Below, in pieces: positions 23,119 to 35,900 of a DNA stretch of 64,000 bases. This DNA comes from Ciona savignyi. Its lineage: Eukaryota; Chordata; Ascidiacea; Phlebobranchia; Cionidae. Position 1 is the stretch's first letter; each line of letters begins with the position of its first letter. Under the pieces are notes generated by a model. That model did not search any database. It saw only the letters and a list, made by a program, of their open reading frames with translations, and had not been told where the DNA came from. The position numbers were made by a program, and so were the translations under genes. Location: positions 195,762 through 259,761 of the forward strand of contig CH002949.1 of the NCBI GenBank assembly GCA_000149265.1, in the 5' to 3' direction.

Positions 23119-24619
23119 TGTTTTTTTTTAACCTAATACTTCAAAGTAAGATGTTGTTTTACAGATTCTACAGGCCTGTTGAAAGTTCGTAAGTTATCGG
23201 TTTTATTGTAAAGTAGATTGACTATTAACTTCACCCATTAAGCAAAGAAGACTACAGTCAATGTGGTAGCCTTCTGATTGACAGATTCATAAATCAAATA
23301 TTAAAAAAAATAACTGTCCTCACACTGAGTAGAGTCATATTGATCACAACGACGATTTAGAAATCGGTATTCCCCTAAATAGAAAAACTATAATTCATAG
23401 AAAAACGAATTGCTACGTTTGTCTCTTGAAAAACAGGTGGCTTGCCGAAATAATTAGACAATATAGCAAAAAAATATTTAATTTTGTCTGAACGAATTAA
23501 AAATATACATCATTATAAAATGTAATAGGGGCATTCTAACCTCAACTATTTTAGTGAGCAGTTGCCTTCTTCTCATCATTAAAGTGTTATTGTTTTACAT
23601 GACTTGACTTACCAAGATCTGAATTCTAAACCCTGATGCACTAATCCACGTGCCGTCCGTTTCCGGCGATGCTATCACGATCTATGAAATAAGTATATAA
23701 TTTGTCTTAAATAAATTTTCTTTTATAGAAACTCTGCTATATGTGATGTTAATTTAAGGCCTTAGATTGCTAATGAAGTTATAATTATCCTATTCTGCAC
23801 ATTACATGAACGTATTTGAACATGGCACATCTGTCGTGATTCTAGAGCTTGTTATATGGGGATAGCAAAATACATTAGTTGATCCTATATTACCAATTAC
23901 TTAAACAACAAAATGAGGTTAAAGGCGCGCCTCCTTGTGGGGTTTCAAAGGTTTTCAACGCTTTATTTGGTTACTGAAGTTCACTGTCACTATTAATAAA
24001 CACTCGTTAGCGTGGTTAAGTTTTATACAGTGATGGGCTCATATTAAGTTCCGCTTCTGTAAAGGCAAAATACGAATCGATCGCATTTAACAATTTTTCC
24101 AAACGCCATTATTAACGATACCAAATTGTGGTAAAAGGTGTTTGCCATGATTGGTAGCTAGCACACCAGCAATTAATATTTAGTTGATAATTTGCTCAGT
24201 GCAATTCTTCCGTTCAATTAAAAACGGAAATCGAAATTACACGAAATAACGGAAATTGAAGTGATAAACGACACCATCTATTATTAACACATGCAAATCA
24301 TTGCTCACATTATTTGCGGTTTCAAACCATTTCATTATAGCTTGCTACAAAAATAGTTTAAATTGGTCAACCTGTCTGGAGAAATTAATCTGAGCCACAG
24401 CCACATTCTAAGTAGCAATTGATTAACAACCGCAGGTTAACGTTTAAGCCTGTCGATGTAAACTTACAAAAACACTTCCTAGTAATATAATAGTGTTAAA
24501 TTGTAGTTCAATCAACATTTTAATATCCTGCCAAAGTAAATTATGTCTAGAATGTTATATCAGATTTTATACCATTTTAATAAAATATACGACTTAAAGC
24601 TTTTTTTAAGTTTCTAACC

Positions 24620-24708
24620 CATGTTGGGCTCGTCCCTTATACCGTTTTTTTTTATAAAGTTGTTATATGTATCGGTCGTGTTTACCATTAGGCCACACGA
24701 CCGTACAA
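24620..24708 (-). mobile_element. tRNA-Leu/Ser-like short element, fragment
   Basis: Minus-strand copy of a roughly 105-bp family: a GTGTGGCCGAATGGTTAA head resembling a class II tRNA 5' end, an ATACATATACCGA middle and a GGTTCGAAACTT B box. Other copies lie at 26170-26285, 27788-27895, 35540-35650, 35838-35953, 37405-37502 and 37838-38025. Confidence 0.55.
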
Positions 24709-24721
24709 CTAAAAGCTTGGG

Positions 24722-25020
24722 TCCGATCAAGTAGCATGGCGGTTTATTGCGTCACCTCTCAGCCGAATGGTTGCATATTCGAAACTTTTCGCAAGCTGGT
24801 TCATTGTGTCCTTGTCAAGGAACTTATCGGACATTGCCTAAACGCAGTATAGATTAATGAGTACTACAAAAAATAAAGAAACCTCCCAATAATACTTAAC
24901 ACACTGCAATAATGCCGATAACATGACGATGAACGCGAGGTAGTCTCACGATTGGCGTTGTGATAAAGTAAGTCCCTTGCATTTTCTTATTCACTGGTAT
25001 AAACGTGATATCCTTTCCTG
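24722..25020 (+). mobile_element. SINE, old degenerate copy
   Basis: Most diverged near-full-length copy seen. Head, TTGTGTCCTTG and the tail remnant are still alignable. Confidence 0.7.
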
Positions 25021-25844
25021 TATCAAATACTATCCATTACACCAGTGGTTCTTAATCTTGACCTCGTGGCGTACCCAAGACCATTTACGAACCAACGGGC
25101 GCACTTTGCATAGGAAGTCAAAACAATATGCTAAATACTCAAAACGTTACAATAAAAAAGAACGAACAAGACACTAACCAATTAGTAGATAATGTTCTAT
25201 GTAACTTCTGTCGTAAATTTACGAAATGCAAGTGTGGCGCACCTAGCTAACCTTTGCGGCGCACCATTCGAGATACGCTGCATTATACTAACCCTGTAAA
25301 ACGGATTATGTCGTGTTTCCCACCCCTTTAGACATATATGACATGAGTATCGTATCTGGACGGTTTCTCACGGTGCGATTTCTCACGGGCGCCTTGATGA
25401 ATCAAACTTGCCACAGATTCAATTTTTAGGAATCCGATCAAATCTCTTTAATTAAACGACGTTTTCTGATAAATCCGTATTTCATGAGATGAATTTAAAA
25501 TTGGGATGGGTTATTGCGTAATAACCATTTTGGAAATTATTCTGAATTTGGAAAGTTTTTTTTCTGGAAAGTAAGGGTTTTAAAACGAAACAGTAACTGG
25601 CGACTAAAAGGATCATCGCTTGATTCATCTTACAATCAACACAATAACGAATGTCAAGTAGAGTAGCCTATCCATGAATAAAATGTATATCAATTAGATT
25701 TTACAACATATTTTGTTACAATTGCGTTCATTTTGTGTGTTGTTTGTGCATTGCACAGGTCGGTTTACTGTACACTTTTTATTATTGAAAATATTTTTAA
25801 AACATTTATATATTTATTCTTTTTTATTTTTTATGTGGGTTTAG

Positions 25845-26000
25845 CGGCCACGTCTAATTATACCGACATTTTATAATTGTTTGGTTTTAGACGTGTTCTA
25901 ACGACTGTCGTTTTGCCGTTTTTTCCTGGTTACCAAAATTATATCAAAGATCCTGTTCATGTTTTCATCGTGGAAACAAAAAGTAAACTAAACTTAAACC
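25845..26000 (-). repeat. Dispersed repeat with GACAGTCGTT core
   Basis: Upstream of the Ly6-CCP-vWA gene, in reverse orientation to 3665-3835. Confidence 0.7.
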
Positions 26001-26169
26001 TAAAACATTTTCACCGATGTACTTATAAATATACGACGGATTACGTTATATTATAGTTATTATACAACAGCAAAAGAGGTTGTCCAAGTACGATATATTC
26101 CAACTTCCTCCACCTATCTCTGTTATTAGGTCCTCATAATGTCATTGTGCTATAACCTTTGCTATATAA

Positions 26170-26285
26170 ACAGTGTGCGGTTGTGTAACCGAATGGTTAG
26201 TTGTATCGATACATATACCTTCCTATATACACAAAAAGGCCCTACTGACGACCAATCATGGGTTCGAAACTTTACTCGGTTACAA
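26170..26285 (+). mobile_element. tRNA-like short element
   Basis: Copy of the family described at 24620. The head reads GTGTAACCGAATGGTTAG and the B box ATGGGTTCGAAACTT. Confidence 0.6.
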
Positions 26286-26917
26286 AATAATATTAATAAA
26301 TAATTAAACTGTAAGAGTGCCAACCGTGTATTAAGCATCACTTGACTTAACATCGCGTATATTTAAACATAGAATTTTTAAAAAAATAATAAAAAATCTT
26401 ATATAAACATTGTCCTTGTCAGCGCAGATTATTGATCGAAAATGAAAAAAAGCACTTTCCGAAACGTTACGTATTATCATAAAAAACATTATTTTGCCCT
26501 TATTTTTTCCCAAAACAATTGAATAAGATAATCGACTTAAAGATCTGCTTTATTATAACGAAGTTCGAAATATTACAAATATGCGTATAGCTTTGTCGCA
26601 ATGACAAATATGCGTAAATGTTTTACATGTCTTTTTTCGGGGATATCCTTTCAGTATACCAGCATGGCCAGCACACTCCAGACATAAATTTAGCATGTAA
26701 ACTTAACTTAAAGGTCACAACCCTTTATTTTCCATTAACGTATTTTGTTGGAGCCTCGGGCAATGCCTCGAATATTTGCGTTTTATGAGAAAAAGAGGAA
26801 AATGACAAAAACTGGTTCCTGGGGAAATTCTTCCTGTCAGTTCAGATTTATTCAAGATCTTTTGCTGGTGAAATATTATCTTCGTAGTTGATTATAGGCA
26901 CGCTTCTTAGTATACCT

Positions 26918-29900
26918 ATGATGGTAGCCAGAGTGTGGGTTTGTGTGTTCGTTGCTTTGGTTTACATTCATGCAGTAAATGGTAAGTTGTTTTATTTTTA
27001 AGAGGAAGTACTTTAAGTAGGAAACACTCTTTATAGCGTCTAATATTTCGTTTTTTTAACCAATATTTATTTAATGCATAATATTCGAATATTAAATTGC
27101 GCACGATGTAACATTGATTAGTAATACGCGAAGCTCTGATATTTGATTTATGAGCTTTGGAAACAATGACAAATTCTCTCTTTTACAGGTCTGTATTGCA
27201 TATCCTGCACAAACGCGAAGAACCACTCAGAATGCGATAGAGTGGGCAAAGTGGTGAAGTGCCAAGTAAACGAGGTAAAGAAATATTTCGTTTTGTTTCT
27301 TTGTTTTTTTCCTGCAGACTGTTACACTTCTGCAGATGTATTTATTTTTTAGAGTTTAAGTATAGACAGTATATACATGTTCGTATCAAACGACCACTTA
27401 CTACATGCTGAGTCGCTGATAAGGATAGGATATTCATGTTTATGTGAGTGGGAAAACCAAGGGGGTTAACACACGGGCAATCGTCAGATCATCTTTCGCC
27501 CACCGTCGGGTTACCGGAGCTATTGCAGTATGTTATGATGATACACACGTTCCTTCAGTTTAGTAGAACCCATTGCCACATGAGTCGCTGATAAGCATTT
27601 CAGTTACGGTCATAAAGTATAGCAAATACATTATTAATATTATTTCATTGTAGTAGTCGTGACTCCGATATGTTTTGGTTAGTTTTATTCTAAAGAAAAT
27701 TAGTGACCTACAGTAGCCAGACGAAATGTAGTTGGCCGCTAGATAGTCGGCTGTGTCTTAAGGCAAAGAACTTAGCGTATACGTCGCGGTTGTCTGGCCG
27801 AATAGTTAGGGCGACCGATACATATACCGATTTCTATACAAAAAAACGATCCTAGTGCCGAGCCCATTATGGTTTCGAAACTTGGTTCGGTTAAAAAAAA
27901 CAAAACACGTCGCATGAAAACCGACGGATTGGTCGGTTGAAAAAAAACAGTAACACTGTATTAATCATAGATATAACACTGCAATAATAGCTTGCTAAGG
28001 TAACCAAATGATGACAATCTGTCAATCAATTGCTCGTGTTCTTTCGCTCCTTGTCCACTATCTGAGAAAAAACAAAACATCCTATTATATTACAAAAAAA
28101 CAAATATAAGCGTAAATTTCAATTATAATATAAGCGTAATTTTTAATTATAATATAAGCGTAAATTTCGAATATAAGCGTAGTCTCCATTCACATTTTGA
28201 TGGCAACCATTATATACACATCGGTTCACGACAAACGCTGCGCTTTGTGTAAACGGTCACGTGGCGAGCTACGCCGAGTATACTCTGCGCTCGCAAGTTT
28301 GGTGTAAACGGGGCTTAAGTCATCACCCGCAAATAAGTTTGTCCCCATGATGTTAATGCTTGATCCTTATCTACCAAACAACTGTATGGTATTTAACTGA
28401 ACCTTCTAAATTCCACAGAAATCGTGTATGATCGAAGTGAGATGGATTTCAAACCAGGGCAAAAAGCTGGTGTCGAAGGGGTGCAAGCAGACAAGCGCAT
28501 GCGAAAACAACCTCGACCTGGTAAGTTGACCCGATCCGTGTCCAACGACGATGGATATCTATACGCCCGTAATCTTTATATAGTAAGGGTGTCCCAAAAA
28601 AATGACACCAATTAAGATGCAAATATCACAAAAAGTATGAACTCGAAATCAATGAAATTTAACAGGCATATGAGTTGACATAATTTATTTTAAAAAATAT
28701 TGTCATTTACGCGTTGTCAACAGTACAACACACGTGCTTATTGAGTTTCTGGAATTCACAGGTTTTCAATTTGTGTTTTTAAAATGGTGTCATTTTTTTG
28801 GGGACACCCTGTATTTAATGTGGTAAAAATATTACTGTGCATGGAATACAATACTTTCGTACAAAACTAAAGACACAACACTGGCTCCTATAGTTACTAA
28901 TATTCGTGTGATTGATTTCGAATGTGTTAAACCAAGGGATGGATATATCACACCGCTCACCGTCACACTTCTATGTGTTAATGGGTTTAGTTTCGACCTG
29001 GGTTGGCCTTGTGACATATTGGTCATTTTTAGGTAACAACTTACTGCCTATATAACATGCGATCTTAAATTCAAATACCTATGTTTAAATTAAACAGCTG
29101 CGTGGCTAAGTGGTCAGAGTGGTCGATTTATAAACAATATATCATAACCAACAAATATGCCCTGTGAAAGTGATTAAAAAATACTTGTTTATTTTTTAGA
29201 AATACCTTGGCTTATTAATTATATTTATTTACTTAAGAAAACGGAAATAGCTACAAAATGGCCGCCGTTAACAGCTTAATAAACGACCATAATATATAAT
29301 AAATTACAACTGCGGCAATTTAAAACTTTAACTTAACCCAAAGAGATACCGAATATTAATCTATTAATCCGCGGTAATTTTTGTTTTATGTAAAGTAAAA
29401 TAAAACATTTTAAACGATAACTTGCTGGAAAAAACTTTTTTGTGTAGGCTACTTCGATTTTAAACTGACCAATCTCATAGACTTGCATAGTTCTATGGCA
29501 TTTTTTATACTGTAGTTGTACTTTTATTCGCATCAACCACGCAACACCACAGCGGTTTAAAAAATAAAATTTGCCAGCACTTCGAGTGCGGTAACTTCAG
29601 GCATTCTATATGCTTTTTTGTAGACCTTATCCGATTCAAAATGTTTTTAATAAGTTTTAACCACTCGTTTTTAAGCTATTCATGTCCACAGAAAGCGTGC
29701 GTAGAGGAACGACCGAACAGCCAGTGTTACTGCTGCTGTAAAACGAACCGGTGTAACAGGGGAGATTCGAGATGTTTCCCGAATGGAGATCCAAGATTGG
29801 CAGAGTTTACACGGAAAAGCGCTCCACCGGCAGCAGCAGCTCCTCATGGTGAGTTTGCAACAAATGAAAACTAATTCTAACTCTACCCAAAACACTAATA

Positions 29901-32900
29901 TTAACTCCAGAACTAATCATAATTCTAACTCCGCCCTAACACCCCCCCTCTTTTCATCCTTTTCTTTTTTCCTTGTTTAGTCCAACCAGTAAATACAGCC
30001 TTTGCACGTTTGTTAAAATCAATATATTTATATCATTTAAATAAAAAAGGGTGCGATAATTGCTTTTATTGAATATTTTTTATATGCTTTACATTTAACA
30101 ACTTTGTTTCAGATGTTATTTCGGGTAGATGTGGTCGTACTGTTCCCCCAATAAGGTTTGGAACAGTAAGCTGCACATCTTCTAACTTGGTCGGATCAAG
30201 ATGTTCCTACTCGTGCCAAAGAAACTTTCTTTCAAATTCGGAGCAAATGACTTTAACTTGCAGTATGTAAAACGATCAAATATATTGTCCTGTCAGTCAT
30301 ATATATTCTGACTTTACTATGTGGGAAAATGCCTCTTGAGTTTTCCCGTCCCTGAGGATAATACATTAATATCCTCTCGTTTACATTAAAAAGGTTGTTC
30401 TTTATCGGACTGGTTATTCTCTCTGGCTTTCAACGTGTATAATAGGTTAGAAAAGAGCAAAAGATGTCTTTATTGTCTTCAAAACAATGTAATAGCTTCG
30501 GTATACTCAGAATATTATCATGGAGTAATCTAACGATGTCGGATATTGTTAAGACAGCGGGAGTAACATATTAGTGATCTATCATATGCTAATTCGATGA
30601 CGTGTTAATAATGAGAACACGGACGGTAAAATATAGATTTATATTGCAATTATTTCATGTTTTTTTTGTATATTCTTTTACAATTTATAATTTATGTATC
30701 AACAACGACTTGGTAACTATTACTATCTTTGCAGCACCTCGCGGATGGTCGAGCATTGTACCAAGGTGCGAACTTATGGGATGCACATACAGAAGACTCG
30801 ACTACGGTGTCTCGTTTTGTTCCAGGGGCCGCTTCGATCGAAGTACTTGTCGGTATGAAAAGTGTATAAGTATGGTGAACTTTATAACAATAGCAGAGAT
30901 ATTTCAAAACGTTCGTGCCATGTCTACGCAGCTGTGTACAGTTTGAGATGATATACGTAATGTATATTATAAAACCTTGCCTGTGGCGGCTGGTTTAGGG
31001 GCAATGTGACAGAATGTGAGCAGAATTTTTTCGAGATCGTAACTATACATCGTGTATCTTTGGACTATGCGGTAAAAGTGGAGTTTAAAAAAATAAAACA
31101 AAAACGAACGCAATTTCTAGCCTGACTGTGGTCGAGGTATTGACAAATCACTGTTTGCCAAGCAATTTGATAAACATGTGTATGCTTTGCCATAAACCAG
31201 CATACCACAGGCCTGCGCCGATGCATCGAGATTAAGGCAGAGAAGGCAATATATGCATCAAATAAACGCATCAGTACAATGCGATTGATTGTTCCCGGAT
31301 AAAAGGTCGCAAAACGCCCGTGGTTAAAAGTGGCCCTTCGCTTAACACGATCAGGCATATTGGTAGCAAGACGCTGTGTGGATTTTGCAACTTATAAACA
31401 TCTTCACCGAGATACATCTTTTCATTACTCAACAGGTATATCGTTTCGATCGTTATCAAAGTGCACGTGGTAAACGGTGTATAGAACAGCGAAGTTACCA
31501 AGCCGGTTAGCAAACTAATCTAGTCAATTAACCGAAATAAAATACAGTCCTTAAAAAAACGAATTAAAAAATCAAACTTTTCTGTTTTTAAACATATATT
31601 TGTGACATGTACATGAAAACTACTCGGCTGAAATGAGTTATTCAAGAAATGCCATTTCCTAGTCGAGTGGCCTAGTCTAAAATTGTATCTATCTAGTCAC
31701 GTTTATAAATAGAAACTTTAAACTGGCGATTAGAGCATGTGTTTTTTTATAACGTTGCACTCTTCAGCAGGATATTTCTCTGACAATCCAATTGGCGGTT
31801 TGATAATCAATTTAAACGATTTGATAGAAAATTTAAACCATGCGGTTTCTCTCGTACTAGCCGATCGAGTTTGAGAGAGTATTTTGATTATAAACAAACA
31901 TCGAAATCACAGTTTGTTTTAATCAAAATACAAAACAAACTACGTCGTTATACCTATAGTACGATAGGGATGTACCCCATTCCCTTATAAAGTTAAAATA
32001 CGGAATTAGACATTTCATAATTTAGTATTTTGATGTCAATGGTCTCAATTATAGTTTGTTTAAGATAGCTTATAGTAGTGTTCTTTTATTTCAAAGTTGT
32101 TACAACACTAACTAAATAGTTGCAATGGAATATACATAACCGGCTTAACCTTGGCCGCATCTTTATAACGTGAATTGTGGCGTTTCGCATTTAATCCTGT
32201 GTGAAAATAAGTACCGAATTGGAAGGAAATTGCGGAACGCCCGGGGTTGTTTTTCGCTAATGGCGGGGAGTCAATTTCTTAAAATCTTGAAATACGCGTT
32301 AGACGTGTGTACAAAAGTGAAGAATGTGCATTTGAGTTCATACCATTTTGTAGAATGACGAATTACTAGAAAAAAATGACATTCTAAAATTGATTCATCT
32401 CACTCTGCCAGTTGGTTCCTTGTACAGGAACTTAAGATATCGGCCTTATGTGTATCAATCAGCCTTGTGGTATCAAATGTTGCGTTCTACTGGAAAGAGA
32501 CAACCATAACTCAAAATGTGCTGAATTAGATCTGCAACTTAACAAGAGGATAACCAGATTTACCCCTAGGGGTTGAAAAACAAACAGGTCGTTATTACGT
32601 CATGTCAGATGACGTTGTGGCTGCAGTCGGGTTTACGGATCTATTGCAGTGTATTGAAAACGATGAAGATATTTGCACAGTTTTTTTGTTGAATCCATTA
32701 AATAAGTGTGTTTAAGTATAACGTCCTCAAAATACCTTGTTTACGGTCTCCCTTTCTCGGATGTTTAATCACTTTCTTACCATATTTCGGCTTAGATATA
32801 ACCGAACATGAAAGTATTCGGAATATTACTATGTTACCAGTTTCATGTATAATCTATTTGTTTATACATAACACAGATGGTAGCATAATAGAGCATATTC

Positions 32901-35900
32901 TACATGTCAACTTCTTAAATAAGGATCTATGTAATGTAAGAACAAATTTATCCAAACTGTCTGGACAGTTAGCCTTTTATCGTGATAGTACACTAGTTTG
33001 GTTTAGTGTAGTTTATTCATTTTTTGCCCCAATATTAAAAACAGCAAACGAATCAAATTACTACGTAGAACCAGGAAAAGACGGAAAAACGAACAGTCGT
33101 TAAACACGTCATTACAAAAATATTATAATTTAATAAATATAGCGGACGCGGCACCAAACCTAGGCGAAAAAACAATATTAAGCAATCAAAATTTAATTAA
33201 GACCAAACGATACTACAATATAAGTTACTGATATTTGATGATAATACACCATCCTCTATTATCCAGCCACTACTGTAGAAGCGGTCGACAGCGAATTGGT
33301 AGTTTTACTTCGACATGTTCGTTCAATCAAAGAACGAAAGTTGGAACTTGGAGCACACCCATGCCCACTTGTCGAGGTGATTCATTCGCGTCGAGACATA
33401 TATATAATATTTCCGTCGGATGCATTTGAATTTGATAATCAGAGAGTTAATCATGGTTTACGGTCTTCCAAGCACTGTGTTTTGTAAGCACTGTGTTATA
33501 CCGCACACTTTTCTTCCAGGCTTAGTGTAATAGTGTAATTTTCCTTAATTTTTATAAACAATAATTTTTTTTTGGGGGGGGGGGGGGGGGGGTTAGCGGC
33601 CACGTCTAATTATACCAAATTTTAATAATTTTCTTGTTTTTAGACGTGTGCTAACGACTGTTGTTTTGCCGTTTTTTCCCGTTTTCCAAATTTTTATCAA
33701 TAGTCCTGATTCGTGTTTTTATCGTGGAAACAAAAAATAAACTAAATTAAAACTATGCAANNNNNNNNNNNNNNNNNNNNNNNNNNNNNNNNNNNNNNNN
33801 NNNNNNNNNNNNNNNNNNNNNNNNNNNNNNNNNNNNNNNNNNNNNNNNNNNNNNNNNNNNAAACTAAAACTATATAATGTTTTTGGTCGGTTGGGATTGG
33901 TTTGATAAGCATACAGTTAAGCATGGTTAACGGTTCTTTGAAGCACTGTATTTTACCTGTATATAGTTCTGTGTGTGTAATATTCGATGTTCGATTTTTT
34001 GTACCTTTTTTCGTGCATTGTACAGCAAGAACTGGACCGGTCAGAATTCCAAATTGCCCCCGGATCACTCCACCTAGAAACGGCCGGATGAGCTGCACCA
34101 GGGCAAATCGACCTTCAACGTTATGCACGTTCACCTGCAACTCGAATTATCAGTTGGTCGGATCTCAGATGATCGGCTGCCAACGCAGTTCGATGCGAAG
34201 TTCACGATGGACTGGTGGGCGGCCAATGTGCAGAGGTAAATATATAATTCACACTGCATATGTAACTGGTAGTTTAACTAATTATAGGATAGGATATTCA
34301 TTTTTATCCCTGTGTATGGTAAAACCAAGGGGGTTAACACACGGGCAATCGTCAGATCACCTCGCGCCCACAGTCGGGTTACCGGAACTATTTCAGTGTG
34401 TTGTGCATGATTTACATGTTTCTTCAATTTGGTACAACCCATTAATCCGCTGGATTCAGACACTGTCCGTTAAGAGCCTTGCCCAAGGACACAAACGACC
34501 AGCTAGCGACCAGTTTCGAATCTGCAACCTTTCGATTGACAGGCGACGCATTTAACCGCTAGACTAACCGGCCGGACTAATTTTGCACACTGCATGTGAC
34601 TGGTAAAAACTCAATCAGTTTAACTAATTATTTTACGAAATCTATTTATTTTGTAGCAATCAACAAGCAGTGCTCAGCGGCCCCGTCTTTACGAAACGGT
34701 CGAGTGGTATGCACCCAGGAAAACAGACTGGGGTCGGTGTGTCGGTTTAGTTGCAACGCGCACTATGCGAAACGAGGTGCAGGCTACATCTCATGCACTG
34801 AAAGGGGGCACAACGCACAATGGACCCCGACTGGATTGCCAGATTGTATTTGTAAGTGTTAAAAAATATTTTTTTGAGGTGTTGTATAGAATATACACGC
34901 ATAAACAAAATGCTGTATGGTATTTATCCGACCGGTTAGTCTGGTGGTATAATGCGACTCCTCTCAATCGAGAGGTTGCAGGTACGAAACTGTTCGCTGG
35001 CTAGTCGGTTATGTCCTTGGGCAAGGCACTTTACGGACATTGCCTAACCCAGCGGATTAATGGTTTCTACTAAGTTGAAGAAACGCGTCAATCATACATA
35101 ACACACTGCAATAGCTCCAGTAATCCGACGGTGGGCACGAGGTGATCTGAAGATTGCCCGTGTGTTAACCCCATTGGTTTTACAATTCATAGGAATAAAC
35201 ATGAATATTCTATCCTATAGCCTCTGGTGCATAGTACCACAATGTTAACAATAGGCATCGTTCGAATATATGGCACATGTCTCCTCCATACTATAGGTAA
35301 CAAAAAATTCTCTTTTTAGCCACAAGAAAATGCCGGAAATTGACTATTGCGAACTCTCAAACACTCTGTAATCAGGGAACAGACGTAAACTCGGTCTGCA
35401 CTGTTACTTGTATGGAGGGCTACAGAATGGTAGGCGTTGGTCGGATAACATGCAGTTCAGATGGCACCTGGTCAAGTTCAACTACTAGATGTCTAGGTAC
35501 AGTTTCCACTTGAATTTGGATAGAATACTCATTCTTGTACGGCCAAGTGGGCGCATGGTTAACGCGACTGATACATATACCGACTTTTATACAAAAGCGG
35601 TCCTTGTGCCTAGTCCATTATTGGTTCGAAAATTGGCTCGTTAAAAAAATACACATTCTGATACTTGTTAATTGAAAAGCGCAAATAGGGAATAAAGCTG
35701 GAAGTTAGCAGACTTCGTGATTATAGTGCATACCTGACAAAGCTTTAGACCCAGTGGAACTAAATTGGGTGAAAGGTCAAAGCTAAAGTAACGTCTTAAG
35801 ATAACCGTTCGGCCACACACCTGTTCATCTGATCAGCATTTTTTACCGAGCCAAGTTTCGAACCCATTATAGGCTGGGCACAAGGACCGTTTTTGTATAT

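Larger units (their letters stand above)
23119..26917. other. Divergent intergenic region between DONSON and the CCP gene
   Basis: This must hold both promoters. I see no coding exon. From 23119 to about 24600 nothing is recognised. Beyond that there are old tRNA-like and SINE fragments, a possible hAT-derived segment at 25041-25285 (begins CCAGTGGTTCTTAATC), a GACAGTCGTT repeat and another tRNA-like element. Confidence 0.6.
27189..29848 (+). other. Ly6/uPAR three-finger domain (exons 2-4)
   Basis: The domain begins LYCISC right after signal cleavage, has spaced cysteines in exons 2-3 (ECDR, VVKC, CMIEV, KGC, SAC) and ends with the diagnostic CYCCCKTNRCN in exon 4. It is followed by an Ala/Pro linker (APPAAAAPH) leading into the first CCP. 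The cysteine pattern is seen directly; the fold is inferred from the family. Confidence 0.85.

Noticed and set aside
25041-25285. Possible hAT element beginning CCAGTGGTTCTTAATC
   Set aside because: Only one end is recognisable and no matching inverted end or target duplication was found, so it is mentioned only in the intergenic entry.
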